Assembly (NCBI GenBank): GCA_022495005.1
Contig: JAGYXB010000440.1
Location: forward strand, 1,302,001-1,366,000
Source of the DNA: Rhyacophila brunnea
Lineage: Eukaryota > Arthropoda > Insecta > Trichoptera > Rhyacophilidae
DNA length: 64,000 nucleotides
Reading direction: 5' to 3'
Below, one piece after another: positions 54,355-64,000 of this stretch. The notes beneath the pieces were generated by a model, which made no database searches, was not told the DNA's origin, and saw only the letters and a list, made by a program, of their open reading frames with translations. Position 1 is the stretch's first letter. Every line of letters begins with the position of its first letter. A program made the translations under genes and the position numbers.

Positions 54355-54955
54355 AAAATAATTACAAGATAAAAATAACTTTTTATATACAACGTTTTTA
54401 AATTTTCTGTTGAATTATTATGCTCAATATGCTCAAACGTGTACTTGATAAGAAGTATATAAAAAAACAAACAAACAAATATAGAATACTTATTGTATTA
54501 TACATTTTGACATTTCATTTTGATTTCTATAGTAAAGCACGTATATATTAATAATTTAGTTGCTAGGACCACCCCCTTAGCAAAAAATAATAGTGGTTGA
54601 GCTTTTCGCAGTGGACTGTATTATTTTGAAGGTGATGATGCTGTGAATTCCGGATATAGGGGAAGGGGGTGATGAACAAGAAGAGGTGGCACTTCGTGGT
54701 GTCTTTTTAATGGATTTTTCTGAAATAACTATCCATACAAAACAGAATTAACTGAAAATGAATTCAATTCTGCTCAAAAATGGCTAAAAGTATTAAAAGA
54801 ATACATTGGCATCGTGTTCTGACATATTTTTCATAAAGTTTCAAATGTCTAGCTAGTCGGGAAGTTAGTTAAATATCGATTGCAAGATTTTTAATGGACA
54901 AACAACCACCGGACAAACAAGAATACGAGCTAATAAAAACGGTGTAATAAATCAG
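54355..54955 (+). repeat. Dispersed repeat family R with internal insertion
   Basis: The family R sequence is interrupted at about 54597-54700 by a piece that carries the short motif also present at 3650 and 26263. Both sides continue the family R alignment (AATAATAGTGG ... TTCTGAAATAACTATCCATA). Confidence 0.75.
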
Positions 54956-55344
54956 AAAAATTGTAAAGAGCCCTGATTATAAATAAATAATTATTGACCA
55001 GAACGAAAGTATTTTTCCAGATTGAAACGAATTGAAAATCATTTTTGACTCAACCATTGCTCAATATTGGTTTTGTTCACTTCTCACAGTGATGAGAATT
55101 GATTGGGCGAAATGTTGAATGTATTAGATTTTGATTTCATAATAAGTGAGTTTTCTAACGAAAATGCAAGAAAAATTTTATTAGAAAAATAATATATAGT
55201 AGTTAGGTACGTTTTAATAATTATATTGATAGACCCTCCAATATGTAATAATTGTCTAGGCCCTAATTAAAAAGGCTCTTATTAAAATTTGGCTCTGAAT
55301 ATGAGGTTGTGACATTTATTTTATTTTAAATTTATCAATATGCA

Positions 55345-55960
55345 TGCTTCTTCTTATTGTGCCATCCTCTAGCGGAGGTCGGCCACCATCAAGGCGATCT
55401 TATCTTTGTCGTCTGCTACCCGGAACAGTTCAGTGGAGCTGCACTCGTACCAATCACGGAGGTTATTAAGCCACGAAATGCGGCGCCGTCCTCTGCTACG
55501 CTTCCCATTGATTTTTCCTTGAATGACAAGTTGGGGAATGCCGTATTTTTGTCCTCTCATAATGTGGCCGAGGTACTGTAGTTTCCTGGTTTTGACACTA
55601 CGTAGAACTTCTCGGTCCTTCCCCATTCGATTAATAACTTCAACATTATTTGTCACCCGGTCAGTCCAAGGAATTTTGAGGATGCGTCTATACAGCCACA
55701 TCTCGAAAGCTTCAAGTCTCCGTGACATCTCTTGGTTTAGCGTCCATACTTCCATACCATAGAAAAGAATTGAGAGAACGTAACAACGTACCATACGCAG
55801 TATCAGACCTAGGTTAAGATCTCGAGTGCTAAGGAGGCGTCTCATTTTGAGAAAGGCGCTCCTTGCGATCTCAATTCTAGTTTTAATTTCCTGAGACTGA
55901 TCCTATTTCTCATTGACCCATGTACCTAAATATTTATAATGGTCACACGTTCGATTGGTT
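55345..55960 (-). mobile_element. 5'-truncated LINE (family L3)
   Basis: Holds the C-terminal part of a LINE pol gene, with a few more homologous residues upstream of the open frame (HYKYLGTWVNEK near 55925) in a shifted phase. The 3' end is near 55345. Confidence 0.82.
55369..55845 (-). pseudogene. LINE L3 reverse transcriptase C-terminus
   Basis: The 158-codon frame reads RDLNLGLILRMVRCYVLSIL, FYGMEVWTLNQEM, LYRRILKIPWTDRVTNNVEV, TRKLQYLGHIMRGQKYG and GKRSRGRRRISWLNNLRDW. These are the conserved late segments of a widespread arthropod LINE type that differs from L2 and from the 28.3-kb LINE. The catalytic domain is missing and a shift lies just before the first Met, so this is a remnant. 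Confidence 0.87.
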
Positions 55961-56616
55961 GACAAAATTTGTGTTTGTGTCTGGTGTCGTTATTTTTGAT
56001 ACTAGTAATATGCATGCTATTTGATAAATTTATAATTTCGGTATATTATGTACCAATAGCTTGTGCCGTAAAATTATTACCATATTATAAAATATTAAAT
56101 AAATTAAAAATTCAATACTGGTCTTATGTGAGCACTGTCTTAGCGTTTGACAGTAACCCATTCGTCTTAAAAGATCTCCACACACGAACATGACATTTTT
56201 GGTCACACCAAAAGCATCAAGTATTTAACTCTAAAATAAAGGTCGGGTAGAATCTAAAAAACGATAACAAATGCCCAACACGTTTTGTACTACAACCGAT
56301 TTCTCTTACAGACGTTTTGTATCAGATTTCACTGTTTGAATTTAAAATTATCATATATTAGGTATATACCTGCATTTAGTTTTTGTATACCCACTAACCG
56401 TATTGTATATCTTATCAGCTAACTAGATGCATGTTCAAAATGATCATAAAACAATACGTACAATATGAAACACGTCATTTACATCTATATTGGAAGCATT
56501 AAATTTAGTGATCGTCACCCTTTAGAAATCAGTCGAAAGTCTTTCTTTTATTTTTTTAATACCGGTGGGGTTGCATTTCGCATATCTAAATAAAAATCAT
56601 GGATATCGATATGACA
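55961..56616. other. Unassigned sequence
   Basis: Nothing recognised. Confidence 0.4.
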
Positions 56617-56860
56617 CAGTGGCGAAAGGTGGAGGTAGGCTGTTAAGATCCGACATAAATAGTGCACACTAAACTTTGTCAGTCAAACGTATTGGTTTTC
56701 ATTGAACTTAGACTACAATGTGTAGATAGTGTTTGTCAGTTGTTAAAATTCAATTAAACCCTGCTTAATCCAAGACACCCTATAATTATCAAAAAATATT
56801 CATTTATCTATACAATATCTAAAAGTATGTCATTAAACGTTGATACTTTAGGTATTTAAA
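56617..56860. mobile_element. Left part of family H2 element; unfilled TTAA site
   Basis: Starts CAGTGGCGAAAGGTGGAGG, then a single TTAA at 56643-56646 followed by GATCCGACATAAATAGTGCA. This is the site at which the long hairpin element lies in the 8827-10206 copy. The right part is lost. Confidence 0.8.
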
Positions 56861-56869
56861 GTTAACCAC

Positions 56870-57000
56870 GGATTATGTGTCTATATTTAAATATTTATTC
56901 TAGGAATGTCTGATTTGACACGAGGACGTGCCAAACTTTCAAATTGCAATTACTCCATAACAATATGATATCGAAACTTACCAATTTTTTGCAGTAACCC
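56870..57000 (-). repeat. Relative of the 11785/12145 repeat
   Basis: On the plus strand AAATTGCAATTACTCCATAA and GAAACTTACCAATTTTTTGC are the complement of the corresponding 11.75-kb sequence. Confidence 0.65.
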
Positions 57001-57044
57001 CACTATATACTGTTTTTCATCATATTGCTCTCTAATAGTCCTAT

Positions 57045-57347
57045 TTGAGGCCTTTAGCGAACTCTATTGCATCGCAAACCCTTGTCAATTTCCTTATCCA
57101 CTCATTCCTTTTTTTGTCTTTTCGCGTTATGCCCAGCATGCACGTCTCCATACCACGTTGTGCTACTCTAAGTTTCTCTCTTTTACTTAGGGTCTATGTT
57201 TCACACGCATATGTGATTACGGGAAGCACACACTGGTTGAACACTTTGCGCTTTAGGCATAGTGGGAGGTCACTTTTGAAGACATTATTTAGGCGGCTAA
57301 AAGCACTCCAGCCGAGCTTCATTCTGCGAACAATTTCATCAAATTAA
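57045..57347 (-). pseudogene. LINE L2 fragment
   Basis: The minus strand reads MKLGWSAFSRLNNVFKSDLP, KVFNQCVLPVITYACET, a stop, then RVAQRGMETCMLGITRKDKK and NEWIRK, which match the corresponding part of 39308-39835. At least one stop and one deletion are present. It represents only the middle of the C-terminal region. Confidence 0.8.
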
Positions 57348-57349
57348 TA

Positions 57350-58960
57350 TACATCCATCTATAGACACTTGTTTTTCATCACATTGCTTTTGAAAAATAT
57401 TTATATTCATTAATTCACTGTTTTTATTGCTTATTAATTTATTACGTGTTTCATATCGTGTTGCAATCATCTTAAACTTGTAATTTGTAATTAATGCATA
57501 AATTAATTAACAAATCATAATTATGGAATTATTTCATAATAAATAAACGAAATATTTTATGTGGATACATTCAAATTATGCATACAGAGCCCCTGGTTTA
57601 AATTTTTTTATGATTTATGGTTTATGATTTATCAAATTCTATTCCGACCACTGCAATTTTTATGGTACCATCTTTGGAAAGTCGACGTTCTATATCTGAT
57701 CAATATTTTCTTTTTTAAATTATCAATGGTTTTGTTGACTCGCCAAACCTACTCGAAATGGTGGGTTTCCATTGTCTATCAAGTTTTACGCGAAACTAAA
57801 CTTTGTACCATATCAGTCGTAGCGGTTCTAATTATGCACAAAACTCTTTTATTCGGCGCTCTTGTTTAAATTATAATATTGTATTTCTCCACCGTTGATC
57901 CTTTTAATAATTCACCTGTTTCATTTAAACGCGCTATCTCCAAAATTTTGTATAAATAGATATATTATATATTTTTATGTTACTTTTTTTCTGTATATAA
58001 TTTAATTATTCATTATTCTTCCTCATTTTTCTCACGTAATTTTATTGTGTAATTTCTTTACGTTTATATTATTCTTACTCTCTATCTTGTTAGGCTTAGC
58101 TATATTAGAATGTATACATGGAAACTTTGCTGGTTGCAATAACTTTTCATTATTATATTTTAAATTTTTGTAATCAATATGTAACTGTTTGTTTCCGTAA
58201 ATCAAATTTAAAAAAAAAATACTTCTAGACTTAGAAACTATATTCTGATTATTACAATTAAAAAAATACCCAAAAAATTTTATATCAAACGTAGGTTAAC
58301 CTTTTTATAGTTAAATAATATTAGTTATGTTAAACAGCTTACTACAGATTGCATTGCATGTACCCATGTGTATTTGTTACAAAATTATAGTCACGTACGG
58401 TTATATCCACCAATTACTTATATTGGTTCCAAAATACAATCTTAAATGTCTCCATTCATCTTTTTTATAAACGTGTCCTTTTTTTATCTGACTGCCCAAT
58501 CCCCCTATTCATAAAAACAACGAAACTATTTGGAGTCTCTAGGAATGGTCATCTTACAAGAAATTTGATAAAAATCTCGGTTATGGCTCATTTCTCAAAC
58601 GTCATACCCTCTCTTAGATACTATCAAAACTCAAAAATTTTGTAAACTAATAGGCATACGTTAGTTGTTTACTCATGAGACATTTAACTTAATCTGAGAA
58701 TAAGAATGCGCAGTTGTACCATTTGACACTACGTAAAGTTAATGCATGATCATAAAAACATTGAATCGATAGAAATTATTTTTAAATAAATTATGTTGAA
58801 TGAATATATTTATATCAAATTGAATATAGAGTAGGCTGCGACAAGATCAGATTGTTATTTAAATTCCATAATTTACCATAAAAAAAAACCCGAAACACGC
58901 TTTTGAACACACACGTGATTGAACATGCACCTAACTGGAAAAAAAATATTTTTTTAAAAA
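57350..58960. other. Unassigned AT-rich sequence
   Basis: A 102-codon plus-strand frame at 57561-57869 has membrane-like and mixed content but no recognised family. The rest is featureless. Confidence 0.4.
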
Positions 58961-59305
58961 CGGCACATGTTCAAACACGCGCGTTACCTTGATCTTACTC
59001 CCTACTTCATTTATCGTTTGTCAATTTATGGCTACGGCCATATGTTGTAGCTTAGCCACTTAGTGCCAATAGAAACGGCGTATTTCAAAAAAATACTACC
59101 TTATTCTTAGATCAATAATTATTATAAAGTAAACATTATTCGTAGAATATTTATCACATTTGAATGGTCAAAGACATAGATTATAATCAGTATCTTTAGA
59201 ATTATCTTAAAATGTGTAAATCTTGCCCATATTTTGAATAATAAAATGCCTAATTCTTGTCAAATTTGGGATCACAGAATTTATCAATATATTTTTTTCG
59301 ATTTT
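58961..59305. repeat. Dispersed repeat, copy 2 of 2
   Basis: Same orientation and order as 979-1330. Confidence 0.8.
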
Positions 59306-60850
59306 ATAATCGAGAGGTTTAAAAGAATACTATTTTATGTAATAAAAATACTTTATGCAGTCATCAAATGTTTAAAATAAATATAAAGGATAATAAGGCT
59401 TCAAAATTATATATATATATAGATTATCTACAACGTTTATGGAATGTCCAGTATCATGCTTTGAAAATAGCATAAAACCTCCATTTTGACCTATGCGGCG
59501 CATGTCCCCCCTTAAACAGAGTTAGAATGTCACCCTCTTTCATTTTTAGTTTCGAATTACCTACCTAAAAAATTATTAGATACCTACTTGCCTATTTTGT
59601 TATTTATTTTCGGCTACCTTAAACATCCAAATACACCATTTTTAAATTTACATACACACCCTCAAAGAGAATTAGAGTATATCCACAAAACCTACCTTCT
59701 TACTTTTCCCACCAGCATGCTATTTTTTGGTGGTTGCACCTTGTAAATTCATAAATAGCATATTTGTTGCGGGTTTTTCTAATGAATATGTTTGTTTAAC
59801 TAGTCAAATCGTTTGCTTGTATACGAACAAACATCGCATTTAATTAAAGTTTTACCAGTGTGTGTCATATTATTGCATATGAAGAAATAATATCGAATTT
59901 AAAATTGTTTTTTATTATTTTATTATTACTTTACCGAGACGGCAGGGCGGAAATATAAGATGTAAGTATAATATTTTCTCAAATTTACAATAATCAATTT
60001 ATACTACTTATAGGCATACAATGCGATTCCTAATTTATAATTTACCCCCAATATTATCTATTGGCACGCCACTCATTATTACGAATATTTTGGCACGTAA
60101 GCATAGAAAGGTTCGTCATCGCAGACCTATAATAATTTTTTAGACGTTCAAGTGGTTAGTCATAACTTATAATACACATGTTTATGTAAATACATATATA
60201 AAGAGTTCCCACAATAATTGCAGAATGCTGAAAGAAATATACCCTACACTAAGCAGTGATATATTTAAATAAAATTATGGCTTTAACATCCTCCAACTTT
60301 CTCTGAATTCTATTCAAAATCGAATTAATAGTACATGCAATTCCCAGAATTTAATGTCAGTAAGTAATATCATGGTGATCAATTTTTCAACAAGACAGTT
60401 AGTGAGGATCGTTCGGTCACACGTGTTTGGTGCACGAAGCGTGTGGGAATCAACAACGCATAAGTCACTGCCCGGGAATTAAACAGTTAGCGTTTCTACT
60501 ATAATAATAATGATTAAATGTCTCAAACAGTATGGAACATATTTTATTATATAATTTATTAATATTCAACTTTCCAATGAACTGTAGATGTTACTAAATA
60601 TCCAGGGCTAAACAATCTTTAAATGAGTCAAGTAACAGCAAATTTCAACTTTTTCAGTAAAGACAAAAAATATAAACAATAGAATATTTACATACCTACG
60701 CTCAGGTATGCCCAACCCTGTGCCTTGTTGCGTCGCCTTTTTAATATACTAATTAATTTTGAAATCGATTAAATAATATAATTTTAAACATACATATTAT
60801 AATATATTATAACCAATAGAAAAAATCTTTTTGAAAAAAGTAAGACACCC
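59306..60850. other. Unassigned AT-rich sequence
   Basis: No gene, RNA or element boundary is recognised. Confidence 0.4.
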
Positions 60851-60854
60851 CACC

Positions 60855-60985
60855 CCGCAGGAATCGAACCTCAGTGTGTGTTTGTCAGTCAGTCAGTGTG
60901 TTGAAGTGTTTTCAAAATTATGTATGTTCAATAATTAGAATGTTACATTCTTAAATCTTTTTAATTGAATCTTTGTAATGGTTGT
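60855..60985. repeat. tRNA-like B box plus a copy of the 38.1-kb repeat
   Basis: The minus strand at 60855-60890 has GAGGTTCGATTCCTGCGGGG, a B-box form. 60900-60985 on the plus strand matches the direct repeats at 38070 and 38485 (GTGTTTTCAAAATTATGTAT). Confidence 0.5.
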
Positions 60986-61755
60986 TTGGATATGTTAATT
61001 TTTTTGTCGATGTATTGATAAAGAACCAACTTAATTTACTTCAGACATAGTTAAAACTGCATAATTTTGGCGCTTTGGTAAAACGTAACCAATAGTGCTG
61101 CCGCCTAGCGGAATAACGATACAAATTTAGTATATTATTTCTAGCTGTGCACATCCTTGGTTATCATGATGCACAACTTTTGTGTGTTTGTCAATTTTTT
61201 TCAAGACGTGTCCAAAAATGAGTATTCCAACTAAAAACGTAAGGCTGCAATCACATCTCAAATCAGACTATTAGATCAATAACAGCGGTTGACTTTTGCA
61301 ACGACTCCTCAACAGACTGACAGTTATCATATTATGTACGGTATATTCATATAGAATAATAATAGAGATAACTATATGACGGCAATCCATTCGCGCCACT
61401 CAGCATCCCTTTCCGCGTTTGATTTCCTGCGGCTGAGCCGTCAGCGACATCTGTTGCCAGCCCCGTCAAACCGCTAGTCTGAAAACAATTTCCTCTCGCG
61501 GAAATTACACTTGGCCGCGCAATATTAAATCGCTGCGACACTACATACTAACTACGGGACACTGTTTAATTCACACTTACCGCGTCTATTATTAGGCAAC
61601 GCAGGAAATTTTTGCGTGAAAGGGTAGTTTTCCATCGCGTTAGATAATGTAGGGCTTTTTGAATTAATATAATTATGCATTTTGCAATACCTACGTACTT
61701 AGCATATCCGGAATCATCACTTCTCTCGAAAACATTGCAATGGACATTACCTTCA
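60986..61755. other. Unassigned sequence with a GC-rich segment
   Basis: 61350-61541 is GC-rich and open for 64 codons on the minus strand, resembling retroelement coding remnants in composition, but no motif is certain. Confidence 0.35.
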
Positions 61756-62560
61756 CCAGCGCATCTATTCTATATATACAGTGACGTCCCGTGGGGGTAA
61801 GCAGATTGAGCGTCGCTTGGGGGCGAGAGTTACTTGAAGGGCGGCAAATCGAGGAGAATCATTAGGCATATATAGAAATCGGTACACGGTTGGAACAAAA
61901 TTTATTAACTAACATAAAAGGTTTAACAGGGCTGTTCGCGATGTCTAGCTTACTTTCGTTGTCGTTGGACGCCACGTTCTCAAGCAATGAAACGTGCAGA
62001 TTTGCAAATTATAGATATGTACATAGGTGGTGGGCACTTTAACGTAGGTACATAGTTACCTGAAACCGTGGAAACTCGCAATTTTGTCTATTTAAGTAGC
62101 GATGGCATTTAAATTAGATTTAGTGGTATATATTTTGTTAGTAATGTATCTATAAAAAACATTTCTTAGTTATTGGAGTCATGAAAGGATGATAAAAAAT
62201 ACTGTATAAAAAATGGGGGGGGGGCATTTTGGCGCTGCCTAGGGGCGGCATTTTGTCAGGGGACGTCACTGTATAGACAAGACTGCTTTCGGCCACTATA
62301 TAGAGTAGAAAAGTATCCAAGTATAAGCACTTATTGTAATCATTACAATAAGCTAGTTGTAATAATTGTTAAAATAAGTGCTATGTTTTAACAGCACCTC
62401 TCTTGGCTGTGATAAATTTTATAGTGGAATAGACAGTTTTGACAGTAAGTACAGATGGCTAACTTATTGTAATTGTTACAATAAGTGTTAATATTTCGAT
62501 ACTTACCTGCCCTATTTAGCTGCCGTAAAGGCCGAAAGTAGTATTGTGTATATGCGCTGG
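61756..62560. mobile_element. TIR element (family T3) split by a hAT MITE
   Basis: The right end reads, on the minus strand, CCAGCGCATATACACAATAC then TACTTTCGGCC. The left end reads CCAGCGCATCTATTCTATAT, is cut by the hAT element, and resumes at 62272 with AGACAAGACTGCTTTCGGCC. Inside are several AATAAG/CTTATT palindromic repeats around ATTGTAATNATTACAAT. No coding capacity. Confidence 0.75.
61779..62271. mobile_element. hAT-like MITE (family H7), copy 2
   Basis: Ends CAGTGACGTCCCGTGGGGGT and, on the other strand, CAGTGACGTCCCCTGAC. Flanking octamers TATATATA and TATAGACA match 6/8. It aligns to 46402-46794 with an extra internal segment at about 62020-62120. Confidence 0.88.
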
Positions 62561-62837
62561 TTCTCTTCTTTGCTTTGACGATATTTTGATAAATAAATCA
62601 ACATGCAATTGACAAGTGGCAAAGAGTGACTTTTGGAAAGAGGTAGGCTGTGGAGATCAGAGAAAAAAGCACACTTGTCAGGTGTACTTACGGGAAATAA
62701 GTAGACAATACCATATTACTACTGATGAATAATTACACACTAATGACAACGGCACACGAATTCGATGAAATTTCAAAAGCTCACTGATGACTTAAAATTG
62801 AGCAATGAGTTTCAATTATTTATTTTTCTGAACAATA

Positions 62838-62980
62838 TCCGACCATGTCCGATCCTAATACATCATATGGGCCTCCATAGAGAACAATATGTGTACTTGA
62901 CAGACCCAGGAATAGAGCCTGGGACCCACAACGCTATAGGCCGACGCTTAAGCCGCGCGGCCATCGTGGGTGTATGTGCA
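62838..62980 (-). mobile_element. SINE S1, internally deleted
   Basis: Tail (CCGACCATGTCCGATCCTAA) and head (CGCTTAAGCCGCGCGGCCAT, complement of the A box) are present, with the body (the ACCTAATAGGTTGAG part) missing. Confidence 0.82.
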
Positions 62981-63279
62981 TACCAATATAATATACAATA
63001 TGACACCAGTTACCTAGATGTTATTTAAAGCCTGATTGTTATTTTCAAAGGTAACCTGTCATTGTGCATAGGCGTGAAGTGCATAAAAGAGAGGTAAAAA
63101 AACATAAAATGGCACAGCATAGTAATATGTAAAGATACATGTTGCGAATAACGCGTGAGGTCAGCCACGGGTACCAATAATAGGTGATATTGTAATTTTT
63201 TTTTTTAATTACGAAATCAGTATTATGTTTCTGCTGTCAATGAAGATTTTATGTTTATACTAATTACATTTATTTGGAC
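62981..63279. other. Unassigned sequence
   Basis: Nothing recognised. Confidence 0.4.
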
Positions 63280-63303
63280 TTAATTTTGTACTGTTCCATT
63301 TAA

Positions 63304-63685
63304 GGCTATACTTCAGTTGAGGCATGGTCTAAAAAGATCGTGGCTAGGCGATGCGCGGATTGTGCAAATGACGCGTGCCGAACAAAATATAATTTGTCAT
63401 AAAAATCCAACATGCGTCCATTTAATCTTATGTTTATTGTTATATTACTAATAATAATAGTATATTTATTGACATGTTTTCTTTTTTAAGTACATACGTA
63501 AAGTTTTTTTAGTCATTTTTAAACGTTTTAAGAATATTTTCATCCGACGCCATGACAAAACAAATCGACGTGCGCACATTTCGACTGTCGGTCTCCGATT
63601 GGCGAGTCCAGGCGACTAGTGAGAAATTTCGTCGCACCTACTGTTGAAAATTATTTGCCGTTTCACTGAAGACTGAAGTACGTCC
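63304..63685 (+). mobile_element. piggyBac-like MITE (family P1)
   Basis: TTAA at 63300-63303 and 63686-63689. Ends GGCTATACTTCAG and, on the other strand, GGACGTACTTCAG. Matches 8014-8376 throughout. The opposite arm of the host palindrome preserves the empty site (single TTAA at 63840-63843). Confidence 0.85.
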
Positions 63686-63701
63686 TTAAGTCGTTTTTTG
63701 C

Positions 63702-63731
63702 GACCCGAGTTTCGCCTTTCGGCATCTTCAG
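63702..63731 (-). ncRNA. Hammerhead-ribozyme-like core, left arm
   Basis: On the minus strand: CTGAAGA, stem II GCC/GGC with GAAA loop, GAAA, stem III CTC/GGG (one wobble pair), then UC. All invariant core positions visible to me are kept. Only two base pairs of stem I (GC/GC) adjoin the core; the outer part of stem I is not obvious. Confidence 0.55.
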
Positions 63732-63797
63732 GCGCCGTGTACACTCACCAAAGGTAAACACACACTGACCTTTACCTTTGGTGAGTATACACGGCGC

Positions 63798-63827
63798 CTG
63801 AAGATGCCGAAAGGCGAAACCCGGGTC
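63798..63827 (+). ncRNA. Hammerhead-ribozyme-like core, right arm
   Basis: CTGAAGA at 63798-63804, stem II GCC 63806-63808 with GGC 63813-63815 around a GAAA loop, GAAA at 63816-63819, stem III CCC 63820-63822 with GGG 63823-63825, U at 63826 pairing with the last A, and C at 63827 as predicted cleavage base. A self-complementary, loopless stem III is known in dimer-forming hammerheads of retroelements. Stem I next to the core is only two pairs, so activity is uncertain. Confidence 0.6.
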
Positions 63828-64000
63828 GCAAAAAACGACTTAAATGGAATAGTATAAAACTTAAATCCATAGAATTTAAATTCAAATTCCATCAAGTATC
63901 TACCGTCAGTCGATAGTATTAATATTTATTTGGACATTTATACACACACCATATTTTGTAGCAGAAAAATACACTAGTAGGTATCAAATTTAATTTAATT

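Larger units (their letters stand above)
63280..63866. mobile_element. Palindromic repeat carrying hammerhead-like cores, split by a TTAA element
   Basis: The right arm (63771 to about 63866) and the left arm (63686-63758 plus 63280-63303) are reverse complements, with a 12-base spacer. Left-arm continuity is broken at TTAA by the P1 element 63304-63685; removing it restores the pairing CCATTTAAGTCG/CGACTTAAATGG. Each arm carries one hammerhead-like core. Inverted or tandem arrangement of such segments is typical of Penelope-like retroelements, but no reverse transcriptase is seen here, so the class is inferred. Confidence 0.75.

Noticed and set aside
57561..57869. 102-codon plus-strand frame as a gene
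   Set aside because: No family motif, AT-rich low-complexity content, and no supporting splice or promoter context.

Overview
The window looks like AT-rich insect chromosomal DNA. Reasons: jockey/I-type and other arthropod-style LINE fragments, many tRNA-derived SINE copies, hAT, piggyBac-like, mariner-like and Harbinger-like elements, and short runs of the insect telomere-type unit TTAGG/CCTAA. A sternorrhynchan hemipteran is my best guess, but nothing here fixes the species. I could not identify any host protein-coding gene, rRNA gene, intact tRNA gene or CRISPR array. The region reads as intergenic or intronic sequence built almost wholly from nested transposable elements.

Layout. 0-5 kb: a degenerate G-rich repeat, an unidentified GC-rich block, a LINE relic and a truncated hAT-like element. 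5-15 kb: SINE and LINE scraps, a TTAA-flanked element, a long hairpin element inserted inside another element, a second copy of the first hAT-like family, and a small hairpin element with a telomere-type core. 15-18 kb: an internally deleted LINE (gag-like ORF1, first part of ORF2, poly-A, 14-bp target duplication) inserted in a dispersed repeat. 18-30 kb: several TIR elements, a hammerhead-like motif, hAT and mariner-type transposase relics, two LINE fragments. 30-36 kb: a Harbinger-like element split by a 3.6-kb hAT-like element and by a second small hAT. 36-47 kb: LINE and SINE relics, and a 1.94-kb hAT with broken BED-type transposase that itself carries a hairpin element and a LINE. 47-64 kb: more members of the same families, ending in a palindrome with hammerhead-like cores whose left arm is split by a TTAA element.

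The elements do not work together as a pathway; their relation is stratigraphic. At least eight insertions have perfect 8-bp target duplications, and several interrupt an older element whose uninterrupted form is readable elsewhere in the window, so relative ages can be read directly. The least ordinary signals are the hammerhead-ribozyme-like cores (19.4, 40.2 and 63.7-63.8 kb), the hairpin elements with a telomere-type core, and the roughly 850-bp hairpin element that also occurs as exact half copies. All names rest on reading motifs, termini and target duplications by eye; no database search was possible.
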